Shown in pieces: positions 1 to 11,615 of a DNA stretch of 64,000 bases. Made by a program: the position numbers and the translations under genes. Numbering within the stretch: position 1 is the stretch's first letter; each line of letters opens with the position of its first letter. This DNA is from Flammula alnicola (lineage: Eukaryota > Basidiomycota > Agaricomycetes > Agaricales > Strophariaceae). The stretch covers positions 186,001 to 250,000 of the forward strand of contig JADNRV010000023.1 of assembly GCA_015499995.1 (NCBI GenBank), given 5' to 3'. Under the pieces are notes generated by a model that had not been told where the DNA came from, searched no databases, and was given only the letters and a program-made list of their open reading frames with translations.

Positions 1-2394
1 TTCCAGAACACCTGCGCGAGAAAGTCGGTGCGCCGCGCTGGCGGGATGACATCCGATTCTTTGAGGCGGTTCACCCATTGCTAGTTAACGAGTAGGGAAA
101 GTTAGCGTTCGTTCAGATATCACGCAACGACAATGCCACGATGGCAAGATGCCACAAAGCATAAAAAAAGACACTCACATCACGCAAATACTCCATATCG
201 CGCACAAAGTCCCTCTCCGTATAAATGACCTCATTAATCGCCTCCTGTCGCTTCTTCTCCGTGTCTGAAACACTATTCACAATCTCCTGCGGCACGGAGT
301 GTATCCACAGCGTCCCGTCGTCCTACAGAAACAAGAAACGTCATCAGAAACTCCAAAATCCACGACGATCATGCAAAAGCAGTAGCAAAAATAGACTCAC
401 GGGCACATCATTCAAACTATCCTTGCTGATCTGCTTGGAGAGCCCGGGCTGAGGTTTCATGTTCAGCCTCGCTTGCTGCTCCAGCCGTCTGGGACACGCG
501 ATACTGTAACATAGCTGATCTCTCGAACACGTCGGCGAGTAACAGTCCGTCAATAATGTGAACACGCCCGAAGGCAAAGGCACTTCGTCCGATGTCACAG
601 AGTCCTTCCTGGGCCGAGTTTGCACCAGTGGAGATGCAGGCGACGGAGAAGGCGACACGCCTGCTCCTCCAGGTGTTGTATCTGGTGTTCCTCCCTAAGA
701 AGTTGAATTAGAGCACTATAACCCCCAAAAGAACCCACACACCTCAAAGAAAGCATGCGAATTCGACCCATTAAACAACGCATTATCCGGCAATATCCCA
801 ACACCCCCCTGGCCCTGCTCGCCCAACTCCCCACTAACAAACGGACTCGGCAGCTTCGTCCTAAACTGATACAGCTCATTCGCACTATCCCTCAACCGAT
901 GATCATACGTCACATCATGAAAAAACTTTTGCGCATCCAGCGCCCTGCCGAGGAGGAGCGCGAGGTTCCTGTCCGTGGTCTTGATGATGTACGCGATTTT
1001 ATCCACCGCCTCGCGCCCGTCGAACGCATCCTTGTACGTCAAGCCGTCCTTGACGCGGTCCGTGATGGGTATGCGCTCGCGGAACGCCTGCGCCACGCGC
1101 GAGAGCAGGGCGGGGTAGACGATTGGCGTCTTGCGCACCGGGCCGCTCCGCAGGGACGTGGGCGACACCCGGCCCTCGAGCATGGATGACATGTTTGGCC
1201 GCGAGCCCCGCTTCTGCTGCTCGACGAGAGGACGTATGACGTTGGTCGCGGCGGACATGGACATGGAACGGTCTTGGGATGTGCGGTCGCGCCGTTGGTT
1301 TGGGGGGAATTTGGGCATGGTGCGTGCGGAATCGGAGGATCGGCGGGCGGTGTTGTTGTTGTTATTGGGGGTGTGATCAACTAGTGTTGTTGATGCCGTA
1401 GAGTGGTCGGCATTTGAGGAGGGTGAAGGCGAGGAAGTGAGAACGGAAGAGCGGATCGAGTGGGCAGCGACGGTATCTACGTAGAGCGGTTGAACCTTGT
1501 GGGAGACGAACATGAGATAAGAGAAACGAAGAAAGAGACGAAACGAACGGGATGGACGGAATCGGATGCGGAGGGCTGCCGTAGGTGTTGGCGAGACGGT
1601 GTGGCATGTCGTGAATTAGCGACTAACATCTGAATGAGAAAGATATGATAAAAGAGAGACAAGGAAGAGACATACGAGCAGGCTCTGAGCGTGCCCAAGG
1701 AAGCTCGCTGCTGTTCTCGTCTGTGCCGAGATCACTTGGGGTGCTACTATTTTGAGCGGTAAAATCGATATCCAATCGACCGTCATCGTGTTCAAGACTT
1801 ATGCCGAGCTTGGGAAGTTGGTTTGACAAACCAGAGGTGCCGTTCGGCCGTTGGGGTGGAGGCAAGCGAACTGAAGACGCAGGAGAGACCCGTTGCGAGT
1901 TCCAGGCCTGGGGTTGTGGACTCTGATTTGGGGCATTCATGTATATTTGAGCTTGGTAGGCTTGAGCGGGGGTGAGGCCTGGATAGGGCGAGGAGTCAAA
2001 GTTGGAGTTACCGTTGGTGGATCGTAATCTGGCGAACTGGAGTTTGAGTTTATGGATCTGGCTCTAGACAAGGCTGGATTCTGAGGAGGAGCGAGAGAAT
2101 TTGAAAAGCCGTTGTTGTACGGAGAACATAAGAAGGCAAGGACGAGTGATTGTTGTAGGAAGACTGGGATGGATAGTAAGATTGCCTCATAGGGGATGGA
2201 TACGGGGCTTGGGCGTGGACTGTAGGCTGGTAGGAGGTACGGCGGTCTGGATAGGGATAAGAAGGCATGGCCTGTGGTTGAGGATAGGCGATGTTGTTAT
2301 TAGATGGCGGTGGGCCAGGACGCCCGAAGATAGACTCGTAGGCAGCATGGCGCTTGTCTGGCGGGGCCTGGCGAGGACCGAGGGGTTTGTCCAT
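1..2394 (-). CDS. ROM2: Rho1 guanine nucleotide exchange factor (Rom2-type), 3' part missing
   Basis: Likely activates the Rho1 GTPase in the cell-wall integrity pathway at the plasma membrane. Read on the minus strand, the gene has a Pro/Gln/Ser-rich N-terminus (ATG at 2394), then a DEP domain in the exon covering about 1575-743 (segment around FRERIPITDR, then LLGRALDAQKFFHD). Further exons lie at 694-401 and 322-179. The last exon, from position 80 off the left edge, reads on into a DH (RhoGEF) domain: the 322-179 exon has EVIYTERDFVRDMEYLRD and the last one has VIPPARRTDFLAQVFW. DEP followed by DH is the order in fungal Rom1/Rom2, which also carry PH and CNH domains; these would lie beyond the window. 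The junctions near 2127-2081 (a 47-nt intron with a weak GTTCTC donor) and 1674-1576 are uncertain. The family call is firm; the N-terminal exon model is tentative. Confidence 0.85.
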
Positions 2395-4146
2395 GGGGGA
2401 GCGGTTCAAAGTCGTGTGTTTGTTGTTAGCGCGACTGCTTCCGGTCACACTCTTACACATGTTCCCTGTCGTCATCCATCGCGTCCTCCTCTGCTCGATA
2501 TTCCCCTCATCACTGTTCATCCATGCGCTTGTGATATTTTTACTTGCGAATCCTCTCTCGCCATCTGGTCCATTTGACACATGGAATGCAAGCCCATCCA
2601 TCATGAGGGGATCAGCGCAAGTTTAGATCTTGCACGCATACATCCTCTTCGTGTTCGTATCTTGTATTCGCCCAAGTTCACCTCCTTCTCGCTCTCACAT
2701 GTTTCTAGTTGTTTCAATGTACGGCAAAGAAACGGGACACTCTTCTGCTTCGGACTCTCGCGCTCACTGGCTTCGATAATTGTTTTCTACTTTTACTCTC
2801 AACTGCTCACCCGAGTCTGCTCCGTCAACTCTATTTCCGAGGCTTTGCAAAATACAATCCAGCCTCGAACGCGTATTTCGAGATTCAACTCATTATTGGT
2901 TGCAGAGAGTTTATCGACTCTCAGACGCGTGCCTACGCGTACCCGTCCCAAGAGTCAAGACTTCCTTTACAAGGCCACTCTGGCACATCTCTTTTCCGGT
3001 TCCGAATCCGTCGTCGAACTCTATGTGACACACCTCGTCTGAGCCGTCATCTAGGATATCGGTAGTGATCACGAGCCCCAGCCCACTGGACGGCCTGCAC
3101 AAGCCTATGTGCTATGTACAGCTACAGCACACAGAATAGCGTTCGCAAGGATTTACTTGACATCGGAGGCATTCCAGTCCCGGATCTTTACCAGTCTCCT
3201 CCTTTAATACCTCACAAGGGAACAATGGAGAATCGGCATCTTTCGAAGATCAAGACTTTCGGACCGTGGTCAGACTTGTTATCCGCTTTGCGTTCTGCGA
3301 TAAGGACGTCTCGTCACGCTTGAGCTCGATACTACTTATGGTGAGCTTCACCTATATATTGGTCATTCAGCTCGACTTTTGAACTTTACTTTTCCAACTC
3401 CAAAGCGTAGTCTTGCCTGGTGAGCACATGGGTCGTACGCGAAACTGGCATGGCTTGGACGAACGTTGGCCGTTGGCCATCGAATAACTATATCTGTCCG
3501 ACCCATTTCAGCCTCTTCAGCTTGGCCATTGTCTGCTACTGTATATCTCGCCATCAGTCTATCTCGTGTCTCTTGTCGCGCCCGTCAATATCTGCTTGGA
3601 CTTAGACTAAGATGTACAAGCTCCTGCCGTAGGATCAACTGTATACATCAGACTAAGGCCATCAAGGCAGACCTCCGAAAAGCGCAGACCGGCTTCATCG
3701 GACCCTGCTATGGTCATTTGGCGAATTATTCGAAATACAAGCGGTTCTTGCAAGACCCCCGATAATGCCCTGGTAGGTAAGATACAAAAAAGGCACATTT
3801 TCCGGCTGCTCGGGTGGACACAAATTGTCAGTTTTGGAGCGATTTCGGGTGGATTTGTATCTTACCTATTCCGGCATTATCGGGGGGTCCTGTTCTTGCG
3901 ATACTTTGGCGCTCAAGCGCTCAAGTGTCCCCTGTTGGTCTATTTATGCCGTCTTCCCAAACTTCATGCACTCCTATGTTTGTAAGCAAATCGCTCGTCG
4001 TTTCGAATTTATGTTTACACAAGATGCGCGTAGATGTCGATTATTCGTCTCGCTGTACTGCTAAGGCTTTAAATCCGATATGCGAACTCTATAAATCTAC
4101 GAACCTCTATAAATCTATGTGCAATATACTCTGTAGGTCTACATGT
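2395..4146. other. Intergenic, gene-poor; contains a foldback repeat
   Basis: No reading frame here resembles a known protein or keeps a consistent intron-exon pattern. The left part must hold the promoter and 5' UTR of the Rho GEF gene. The right part holds the 3' flank of the terpene synthase gene and the foldback repeat described separately. Confidence 0.5.
3746..3898. repeat. Imperfect inverted repeat (foldback, MITE-like)
   Basis: The left arm (about 3746-3787) and the right arm (about 3855-3898) are reverse complements over roughly 40 bases with a few mismatches. Two cores are perfect or nearly so: one contains CCCCCGATAATGCC and the other TAGGTAAGATACAAA. The loop is about 67 bases with no coding sense. 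The size and shape fit a short non-autonomous foldback element or a cruciform-forming palindrome. I could not identify target-site duplications. Confidence 0.6.
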
Positions 4147-5251
4147 GACTCTCGACCTTGCCTTTTTCCTCCTGAGGTTTGTTATATCTAGGACAAGTAG
4201 CGCTCCAATAACAATTGCCGCCTGAATAGAGCTCCAGCGCCTCGATGTACCTCTTCAACTCGCTCGACAAATCCGGACGGCTCTCGAGCTTCATGCACAG
4301 CTTCTTCGCTCTCTCCTCCTCATCGACGATTATGCCCTTCAAAAGTAGCCTCGCTTGGTTCTCCGGCAAGGAGTATTGTCGCATGAGGAGTGGCACGGCA
4401 TTTCGGACGCGGTCTGTGGATTGGAATTTTTCTTTGCGCCACGAAAAGTAGTCGTTGGTCAGCGCGAGCACACCGCCAGCGTCCATTCGAATTCATGCAC
4501 GGCCAGGATTTCTTCTTCCGTAGGTGGATATCCATCGCCCATCGCGTAAAGTGAGAGCAGACCCTAAAATGACAACAAAAAATCCCATCGTCAATCCAAT
4601 TCTACTTTGACGACAAATTATGATGGCGCACCGGTACCCCGCATTGGGAATCTGTACGGGAGATACTCCTCGATGGTCATGAAGTCCGTCTCGCTGTTGT
4701 CGTACTCCTTAGGTATCTGTCGAGCGTGGCAAGCAGTGCCGGGGTGCCGAGGGGTCGAGCGCGAGCATGCCCTCGCGGGCAGAGCGCAGGTACGCCTTTT
4801 TAACGCCGACGGTCTTGCCTGTGTCGTGTTGTCGTCAAACTCCCTGTGGAGACCGTGTCGGAGGACCTCGTGCTCGTAGAGCGCCTCGGCGTGCGGCAGC
4901 TCCTCCGTGACGTCTGCCGGCATCAACATCGTCAGCACATGTCATATATGCATATGCTCTGGAATATGACCTACCATCGTCAATCCAGATCATCTCGACG
5001 ACTTTGACGAAGTATTCGAGCTTTGTGATGTCGCACTCGCCGTGGCACAGCGCGTAGGGGTTGCCGTACGGGTTAGTGTGCCGGTACACTGCTTGGATGC
5101 GCTCTTTAGATCCTGGAGGAGCGCAGGTCTCGATCGCATCCCAAGTCGCGGCATCGATAGCCTCGACGTCCTTGTGCATGCGGACGGGAAGGTAACTGAA
5201 GTATGACGGGACAAGGCTGGTGTCGACGATTTTGGATAATACCGGTGCCAT
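4147..5251 (-). CDS. Class I terpene synthase (probable sesquiterpene cyclase), reading frame interrupted
   Basis: Predicted to ionise and cyclise a prenyl diphosphate, probably farnesyl diphosphate. The first exon (from ATG 5251) ends in WIDD, and after an intron at about 4976-4931 the frame continues DVTEELPHAEA, giving an aspartate-rich DDxxE metal-binding motif. Near 4450 the second metal-binding NSE motif is plain (NDYFSWRKE). The C-terminus has CYWSATCPRYN, which contains the RY pair of fungal terpene synthases. Length is about 330 residues, usual for the family. The frame changes at about 4825, 4745, 4709 and 4480, each looking like a single missing base, while recognisable coding sequence continues in another frame. 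This is either a decaying gene or consensus error. It is divergent from the P450 at 6197. I cannot predict the exact product. Confidence 0.85.
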
Positions 5252-6196
5252 GGTTTAGAATTTGGGTTAACTCGAAGGTCAATGTTTCGATGTCCAAAAA
5301 AGCATTGCCCGTTAAATAACCTGCCCATATGCGATGAAGCCCAAAGACAGTGAAGAGCTTTACAAGTCCGGATTTCGCTCCTCAACACGCGCCGTTCATT
5401 CTTCTTCTTCGATATCTGTTGGACAGCTCCCCTTCGTGGCTTCAATAAGCAATCACGTATCGGGTGCAAAGTTCTCCAATTACGGTGGAGTCGGAGTTGA
5501 AAGAGCTACCCTGATAGCAAGTATACTCTCGGCTATGTTGGGAAAAATCCGTCGAAACTGCATGTTATTACAACTACGGAGTCGGCATATTAATTAATTC
5601 GAGATTCCTGTCATCATAAGGAAAGGGTGCAATGTTCTTACTGATAACGCATTTCGAATGTTGTACCCGGCCATTCGCACTTCCGACCACCAGACAAGAA
5701 TCAATCAAGAAACTTCTATTCGGTGGAACACCTTCCATCTTGGATTTTTTGGAGCACCGACAGGCACCGACGCGAACACACACATCGCAAGGGTATCACC
5801 GCTGTCAAAAACAAACGGAAACTCCTCGAATTTCATGAACTTCCATCCTTATCTTTTCAAAAATCGCTACACGCCCAGGTAAGTGTACTCAGGTCGATAT
5901 CCTCATGGGAACGTAATTAATGTACCGCTGCACATACTTTTCTCAAGATCTCCTACAAGGGGATGGGGTATTATCAAGAACATGTAATGTGTGAATGAAA
6001 ATATGACTCATAGAAGCAGTCAAGAAGCAGTGTGCTCGAAACGCATTGCGCGTGTCACGGAAAATCCTGCAGAAGTCCAGGTATTCGGGGCGGACAATAG
6101 GGGCACATGGTACAACTCATATACATAGCCTCTAACATCCAACCGCCACTGTCCCTCACTTATCCTCCACTGCTGACTTCTCGGTGCTACCTCTCA
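5252..6196. promoter_or_regulatory. Divergent intergenic region between terpene synthase and P450
   Basis: This 945-bp stretch separates the start codons of two divergent genes and must hold both promoters. AGGGG stress-element-like sequences lie near 5957 and 6098, next to a GC-rich CGGGGCGG stretch near 6087. Shared regulation is inferred from layout only. No convincing ORF is present. Confidence 0.45.
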
Positions 6197-8342
6197 ATGG
6201 CTTTCTTCGATCTCCAATACCTTTTCGCTGTCTTTGCCTTCGTCACAGCGATTTTGCTGTTTCTGAAAGGCAGAGGTCGTAAAAGCGATCTCCCGTTCCC
6301 TCCTGGACCTCCACCCGCATTTCTCATCGGAAACCTCCGCGACTTTCCAACGAAACAGCCGTGGATAACGTACACCCAATGGAAGGAGAAGTATGGTATG
6401 TTTTCTGTTAGAGTGACGATTCATGTCCTCGTCTAACCTCCGGTATGAGGGGACATCGTTCATAGCCAGGCTCTGGGCCAACATGTCATCGTGCTAAATT
6501 CGCGGAAAGCGGTAGAAGACCTATTCGAGAAGCGATCTCAAATATACTCGGACCGGCCTCTGCTTCCAATGAGAGACATGTGAGTAGCTTATTATTATTG
6601 CTGTCTATCTCCTGTGAGTATCTTACTGATCGTACTCTTTCAAACGCAGTTTGGGGTGGAAGTTCGTCGTCGGCTTAATGCATTACGGCGATGAGTGGAG
6701 AGACAACCGACGCACTCTTCATCAGAAATATAGACCAGATGCGGCGCTTGCTTACCGACCTATCCAATTATCAAAGATCTACGAGCTGTTAAGAAATATA
6801 CTTAAGGATCCAGAGAACTTCGAGGCGCATTATAAATAGTATGTATTATCTTCGACACTTATCTGACCAGAAAATCACTAACGTCACATCTTGCTTAATT
6901 GCTCAGTATGGCAGCATCCATTATCATGTCTACCGTATACGGCTATGAAAGCGCGCCAAGAAACGATCCATTCATCGACAACGGGGACAAGGCAATCACC
7001 ATCATGACAAATTCGATGTTTCCAGGCGCCTCGCTCATCAACGCAGTACCATTCCTTAAATATCTTCCTTCTTGGGCACCAGGCAGCCAGTTCCAACGGA
7101 GAGCGGAAGAGTGCCAGAGGCTTACGAGAGAGATGCTGGATCTTCCGTTTGACTTCGTGAAGATAAACATGGTACGTTGACTGCCAGAACGGCATCGATG
7201 AATAACGAACTTACGGGGCCTTGACGAACAGGAAAATGGATCAGAAATTCAATCTATAATATCTAGTCTCATACAGGCCAACAATGAGAAGGGGGGGTCG
7301 GCCGAAGGAGAAGAGATGATCAAAGGACTTGGCGCAACTTCTTATTCCGGTATAATTCTTTCCAAAATGGGAAATATATTGAACTGATCGATTTCCACAA
7401 AGCCGGAGCCGATACTGTTCGTTCAACATCCCTGCTTCGCTTCTCTGTCTCAATGCTGATATGCTGAATTTAAATTTAGGTTGCGTGTGCGCTTGGTACT
7501 TTCTTCTTAGCAATGGCAACACATCCGGACGTCTGTAAACGGGCTCAAGAGCAGATCGACGCTGTTACGGGTGGACAGAGGTTACCACAATATGAAGATC
7601 GCACGTCTTTACCGTACGTCGATGCTATCTATCGCGAAGTCATGAGATGGAGACCGGCCATGCCCATGGGTGTGGCTCACTCTGTAACGCAAGATGACGT
7701 ATACGAAGGGTATTTTATTCCAAAAGGTACGCTTTGAACTCTGTTGTCTTATCTGATGAGCTTCATATAACTTCGATAGGTGCAACTATTATGAGTAACG
7801 TGTGGTAAGCAATCCAGTATGTTGTTATGTAATTGATATCTTGATTATCTGCATCTTTCTAGGGCAATGGCGCATGACCCAGTAAAGTACAGCGAACCCG
7901 ACCTATTCAAACCAGAGCGATTCTTGACTTCGGATGGGAAGCTTAACAATGACGACACTATCCTTACTTTTGGGTTTGGAAGAAGGTAATCATTATTTTT
8001 CTACCATCACAAGATAATTTTTGCAATGACATGCCACAATTATTAGAATTTGTATTGGCCGCCATGCAGCTGATTCGACGATTTGGGCAACTATAGCGTC
8101 CGTCCTTGCTGTTTTCAACTTCGACTATGCAAATGATATCGATGGAACGATTATCCCGATCAGTACGATGTATACTGATGCATTGATCAGGTGAGAGTCA
8201 TCTACCGATTTATCGTTGGTGGCGTAAAGGTGTGGACAAACAACTCAACTGATCATTCTTCGAAAGTCATGCCCTTCCGTTCCATTGCGTGATCAAGCCT
8301 CGTTCCGAAATTTCGCGTGCGTTAATCGAGGACACTGTATGA
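6197..8342 (+). CDS. Cytochrome P450 monooxygenase
   Basis: A heme-thiolate monooxygenase, presumably ER-anchored, that would hydroxylate a hydrophobic substrate; given its neighbour, perhaps a terpene. ATG 6197 gives an N-terminal membrane helix (LFAVFAFVTAILLFL) and then the proline hinge LPFPPGPPP. Starting further upstream at 6107 would spoil the anchor. About 11 exons join with good splice signals and no frame break. The I-helix AGADT is encoded by a 14-nt exon (7403-7416), the K-helix ExxR is EVMR in YREVMRWRP, the PERF-type segment is KPERF, and the heme loop FGFGRRICIGRH spans an intron near 7986-8046 and supplies the cysteine ligand. Length is about 500 residues, normal for fungal P450s. 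The style resembles the O-methylsterigmatocystin-oxidoreductase-like P450s abundant in agaricomycetes; I do not assign a CYP number. Confidence 0.93.
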
Positions 8343-10018
8343 GCGCTCAGGATTATGAAACCACCTAGCTATTGATTGAAACATGGGCGGCGGCGCTTCG
8401 TTTCATGCTGGCATTACGCCCAATTAAATAAGCGCCCGTCCTTGTCTTTAAATTTACTTCGTATGGTTAAGTAACGTCCGTACTCTACGCTTCCAAGGAA
8501 GATTTGTGGACGACCGTGCTTTTCACTTTTATCGATGACACCCTTTTTGCCATGTTCGCCTACGCTTTGGCAAGCCTCGGATCTTGGCATGTAAAACCTT
8601 TCTTGACAACTTGATCTTTCTTCAATCCCTTTGTAACTTCCGGAACAATTGATCAGACGCGAGGCTTACATGCTGCATATCTTTTCTCGTTGAAGCTAAT
8701 TTTGCAATCGATGAACGTTGAAACCAAACCTGACGTTAATCTGCCACCAGGATAGAAGTTAGAACGGCCTGCTTTTTGACTGTGTCGTCATCTATGCGTT
8801 GTCAGCGAATCAACCCCAAGCTTCAGGGAACATAATCAACAGTAGTTCCAATAGGAAAAATGAATGAGACTACTTCTCACAGAACATCGGACTGTCTGCC
8901 CATTCGTCTTCGGGAGTGGGGCAAATTTTTGGTTTCCCTTGGTGTTTATTTAGAACTGCATCTCGGTTTGATAGTAAAACATCCAATATTTAGGTGCATG
9001 TCGTGGATATGAGGTTTCAGATCAAAGATGCACCCACCATCTGTTTAAGTGGACATGTTCTGAGAAAGCGAATATGTTGAAGCAGAAGAGTTCAAGAGTT
9101 ATCGTGACATCAAACTTCTTATTGTAGTATGGCGCATGTTCTCTTCAAATCGCTAGAAGAAGGAATGTTTCCCCTTGAATTCAAGCAATGAAAAACTCAA
9201 GGCCCTTGCCCTGATAGATGTCAGAGGTTTTTTAAGTGTGGTCCTTTTCGGATTCCCTAGGTTCATGAGAGGTTTCTCAGCAAGGGATGAGCGTGGGATA
9301 CGCATGGCAAGTACTGCCAAAAACTGATCGCCGAAATATATTGGATATATATAGTTTTAACAAAGTTTTAAGCCATTCAACTGGTCTCCAAAGTAAGTAG
9401 ATAAATTTGCGAACTGTGAATTTTGGGGTTTTGAGGTTTTCGTATGGACGTATAGCGAGATTGAATAACGCTTGGTGGGGCTCAGAACTTTCAGAAGGAG
9501 ATGTTAATGCGAAACTTCGAAAGATGGTCGAGCATATGTCACTGTATCCGTATGTGACATCAAATGGTATCGTCACATGACGGACCGCGAACTAGCGCCG
9601 CGGCTAAGCCACGTTCCGGGCATTTTCCTACCAATGCCATACTGCAAAATAAGTATTGACAAAATGGGTATGTGTACGTATAGTGCCTGGATGGGACTGA
9701 GCTGGCGTCTCGATTGGCGTGCCCTTCACACGGGCTGGTCAACTGAGAAATGGGCGACTAAGTGTACTTCTTGCACAGAGAACGAAGGGGTGCAGAGGAG
9801 CCCTCAAACCCTGTCAGGGCCTATCAACAGTCGATTGTAACAAGATTCGAACAAGATCACTGTTGGGTAGCCTTTTTTCGTCTTTTGCTGTAAATCCCAT
9901 ACTGACTGCGATTCCAGGGTTCCTCGAGGCATTACATGCGGATTCCATCTTCCTTTCACCTCGAATCGCTGTGGGTACTGTCAACCCTATATATTGGATT
10001 ACCGCCTAGGGTTTGGAA
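8343..10018. other. Intergenic, no gene seen
   Basis: About 1.7 kb without a convincing reading frame on either strand. Short ORFs lack recognisable motifs and splice logic. A TATATTGG near 9991 precedes the next start codon and may be a TATA-like element. Confidence 0.45.
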
Positions 10019-11140
10019 ATGTTTCCAGACATTACTTCGCCTCTGCGATCCTTCTTTCGCCCTCTCCTCCACATTCTAGGAATTGGTTCCATACCGCAAG
10101 ATTTCATGACTTCGAGCGTAGATTTGGCCCCAAAAGACGGAACAGGCATCTCCGTAGACCACTGGAGGGACATTGCTGTCAAGTGCTACCTCGAGTCCCA
10201 AGAATCACGGCAGTGCATGGTTGTCCAAGTCAGACGATACAAGAAACGGAACGGCACGCAGCACGAGTACTTGGTTGCAGTCGTGGAACATCCTACTCGT
10301 GGCACGCAGTATCTCCGCGTCGAGCGTAGTCGCTCGAATGTCGAACCAACCGGCGTACCTGTTCTTTGCGAAAACCAGAAAAATACGTCCCCAGCGTCTG
10401 GAGAGGATATCTCGCGCGGGCTTTGGACTTCCTGGGCACCACGTGTGGAAGGTGAAAACCCGGAGGACCCTGAACCACCAAGCAAACCTGAGCGCGAGAC
10501 TGCAGTGATGGGTTCAACGGTCAGCAACACCATCTCCAAGGTTGGATGTGCGTACGATATTATCAAGCACTGGGAACCCGCATTTTTCGATCGTATCACC
10601 GAAGATAAAATCGAGTCATTCGATTTGAATAATCCCATCCCCCTCGCCCATCTTGCCATTCTCGCCAAAACGGTCCACGATAAGGAGTCATTTTACAACC
10701 TTTTCAAATCCCAGTGTTACTGGTTCGCCGACACAATTGCCGGTGTCATAGCCAAGCAACAAGGAATCAGTACACCCAAATCCAACCCGACTTCTGATAC
10801 GCAACGCTGCTATGATACTGCCAGCGGGAAATACCACATGATCCGTGTTCACACCGTTCGCCCGAAAGTCGTCGAAGCTGTTGAGATGGCTTATAACAAA
10901 TACTGCGAAGCTGTGGATGAACAGGTGTGTTCTAATGATAATTCGATTTCCAATTTTTCATTCTAATAAATCTACTAGTTGAAGGAGATTTTAGCCAAGG
11001 AAGAAAGGTTACGCCAAGATGCTGAAAGAAAAGACGCCAAAATTAGGCAACTGGAAGCAGAAACCTCCAGGGACAAGGCAGAAGTGGAATTACTTCGCCG
11101 ACAGGTCCGCGAACTTGAACTTAGTCGAGGACATTCATAG
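10019..11140 (+). CDS. Conserved hypothetical protein with C-terminal coiled coil
   Basis: The function is not known to me. The ATG at 10019 opens a long exon to 10924. A 54-nt intron (10925-10978, GTGTGT...TAG) joins it to a short last exon ending at TAG 11138-11140, for about 355 residues. The middle contains FYNLFKSQCYWFADTIAGVI, a Cys-Tyr-Trp-Phe segment that I associate with families expanded in agaricomycetes, then a His/Arg stretch (YHMIRVHTVR). The last 50 residues (LKEILAKEERLRQDAERK and onward) form a charged heptad pattern typical of a coiled coil. No signal peptide or transmembrane helix is evident. Being spliced and frame-consistent, it is probably a real expressed gene. Confidence 0.7.
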
Positions 11141-11615
11141 ATATGTTTGGGCTCCTCTTTTTCTTGTCCTACTGCCGCATCCCATTCGGTCTTCTCATTT
11201 TTCAGCTACTTCCCGTCTTCTAGTCTACTTCCTGTCTTCCAATCTGCTTTCGTGTCGCTATCCCTTTCTTTGCATCCAAGTTGTCGATATTTTTTCTCTG
11301 GTTTTCGCAATGCTTTGTCCAAAATTCTCCATTGCAATTCACAGACAATTTCTTGGCACCCACAACTTGTCTATACAACAACATCGTGTCATCCGAAGTA
11401 TCTGCTGACATCGGCAAATGCTCTGTATCCCCGAATGGCTGCTGACCCAAAGTGGACCAGAAGATGTGGAACTCAGTCTCGCGGAGCACACATTACTAAT
11501 TTACTATACTTTACATGTACACGACGGCCATTGCAGACCATTCTTTCCTTCTCGCTTTTCTCCCTTTCATCTCATATTAATTTTTGGTCTTGAGATATAC
11601 GTGCAGTGGCCATCG
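11141..11615. other. Intergenic, promoter side of the GH47 gene
   Basis: Pyrimidine-rich (T/C) sequence without a credible coding region, as is usual upstream of fungal start codons. Nothing further can be seen. Confidence 0.4.

Noticed and set aside
113..452. Short plus-strand frames opposite the Rho GEF
   Set aside because: They are antisense shadows of a gene with recognised DEP and DH domains.
2581..3102. Overlapping plus-strand frames in the intergenic region
   Set aside because: No start context, motif or splice logic, and several overlap each other; considered chance openings.
4147..6196. A transcription factor or transporter within the terpene locus
   Set aside because: No Zn2Cys6, MFS or ABC signatures occur in the flanking 2-4 kb.
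8400..9990. Possible transposon relic in the gene-poor stretch beside the P450
   Set aside because: No terminal repeats, transposase or reverse transcriptase motifs could be seen.
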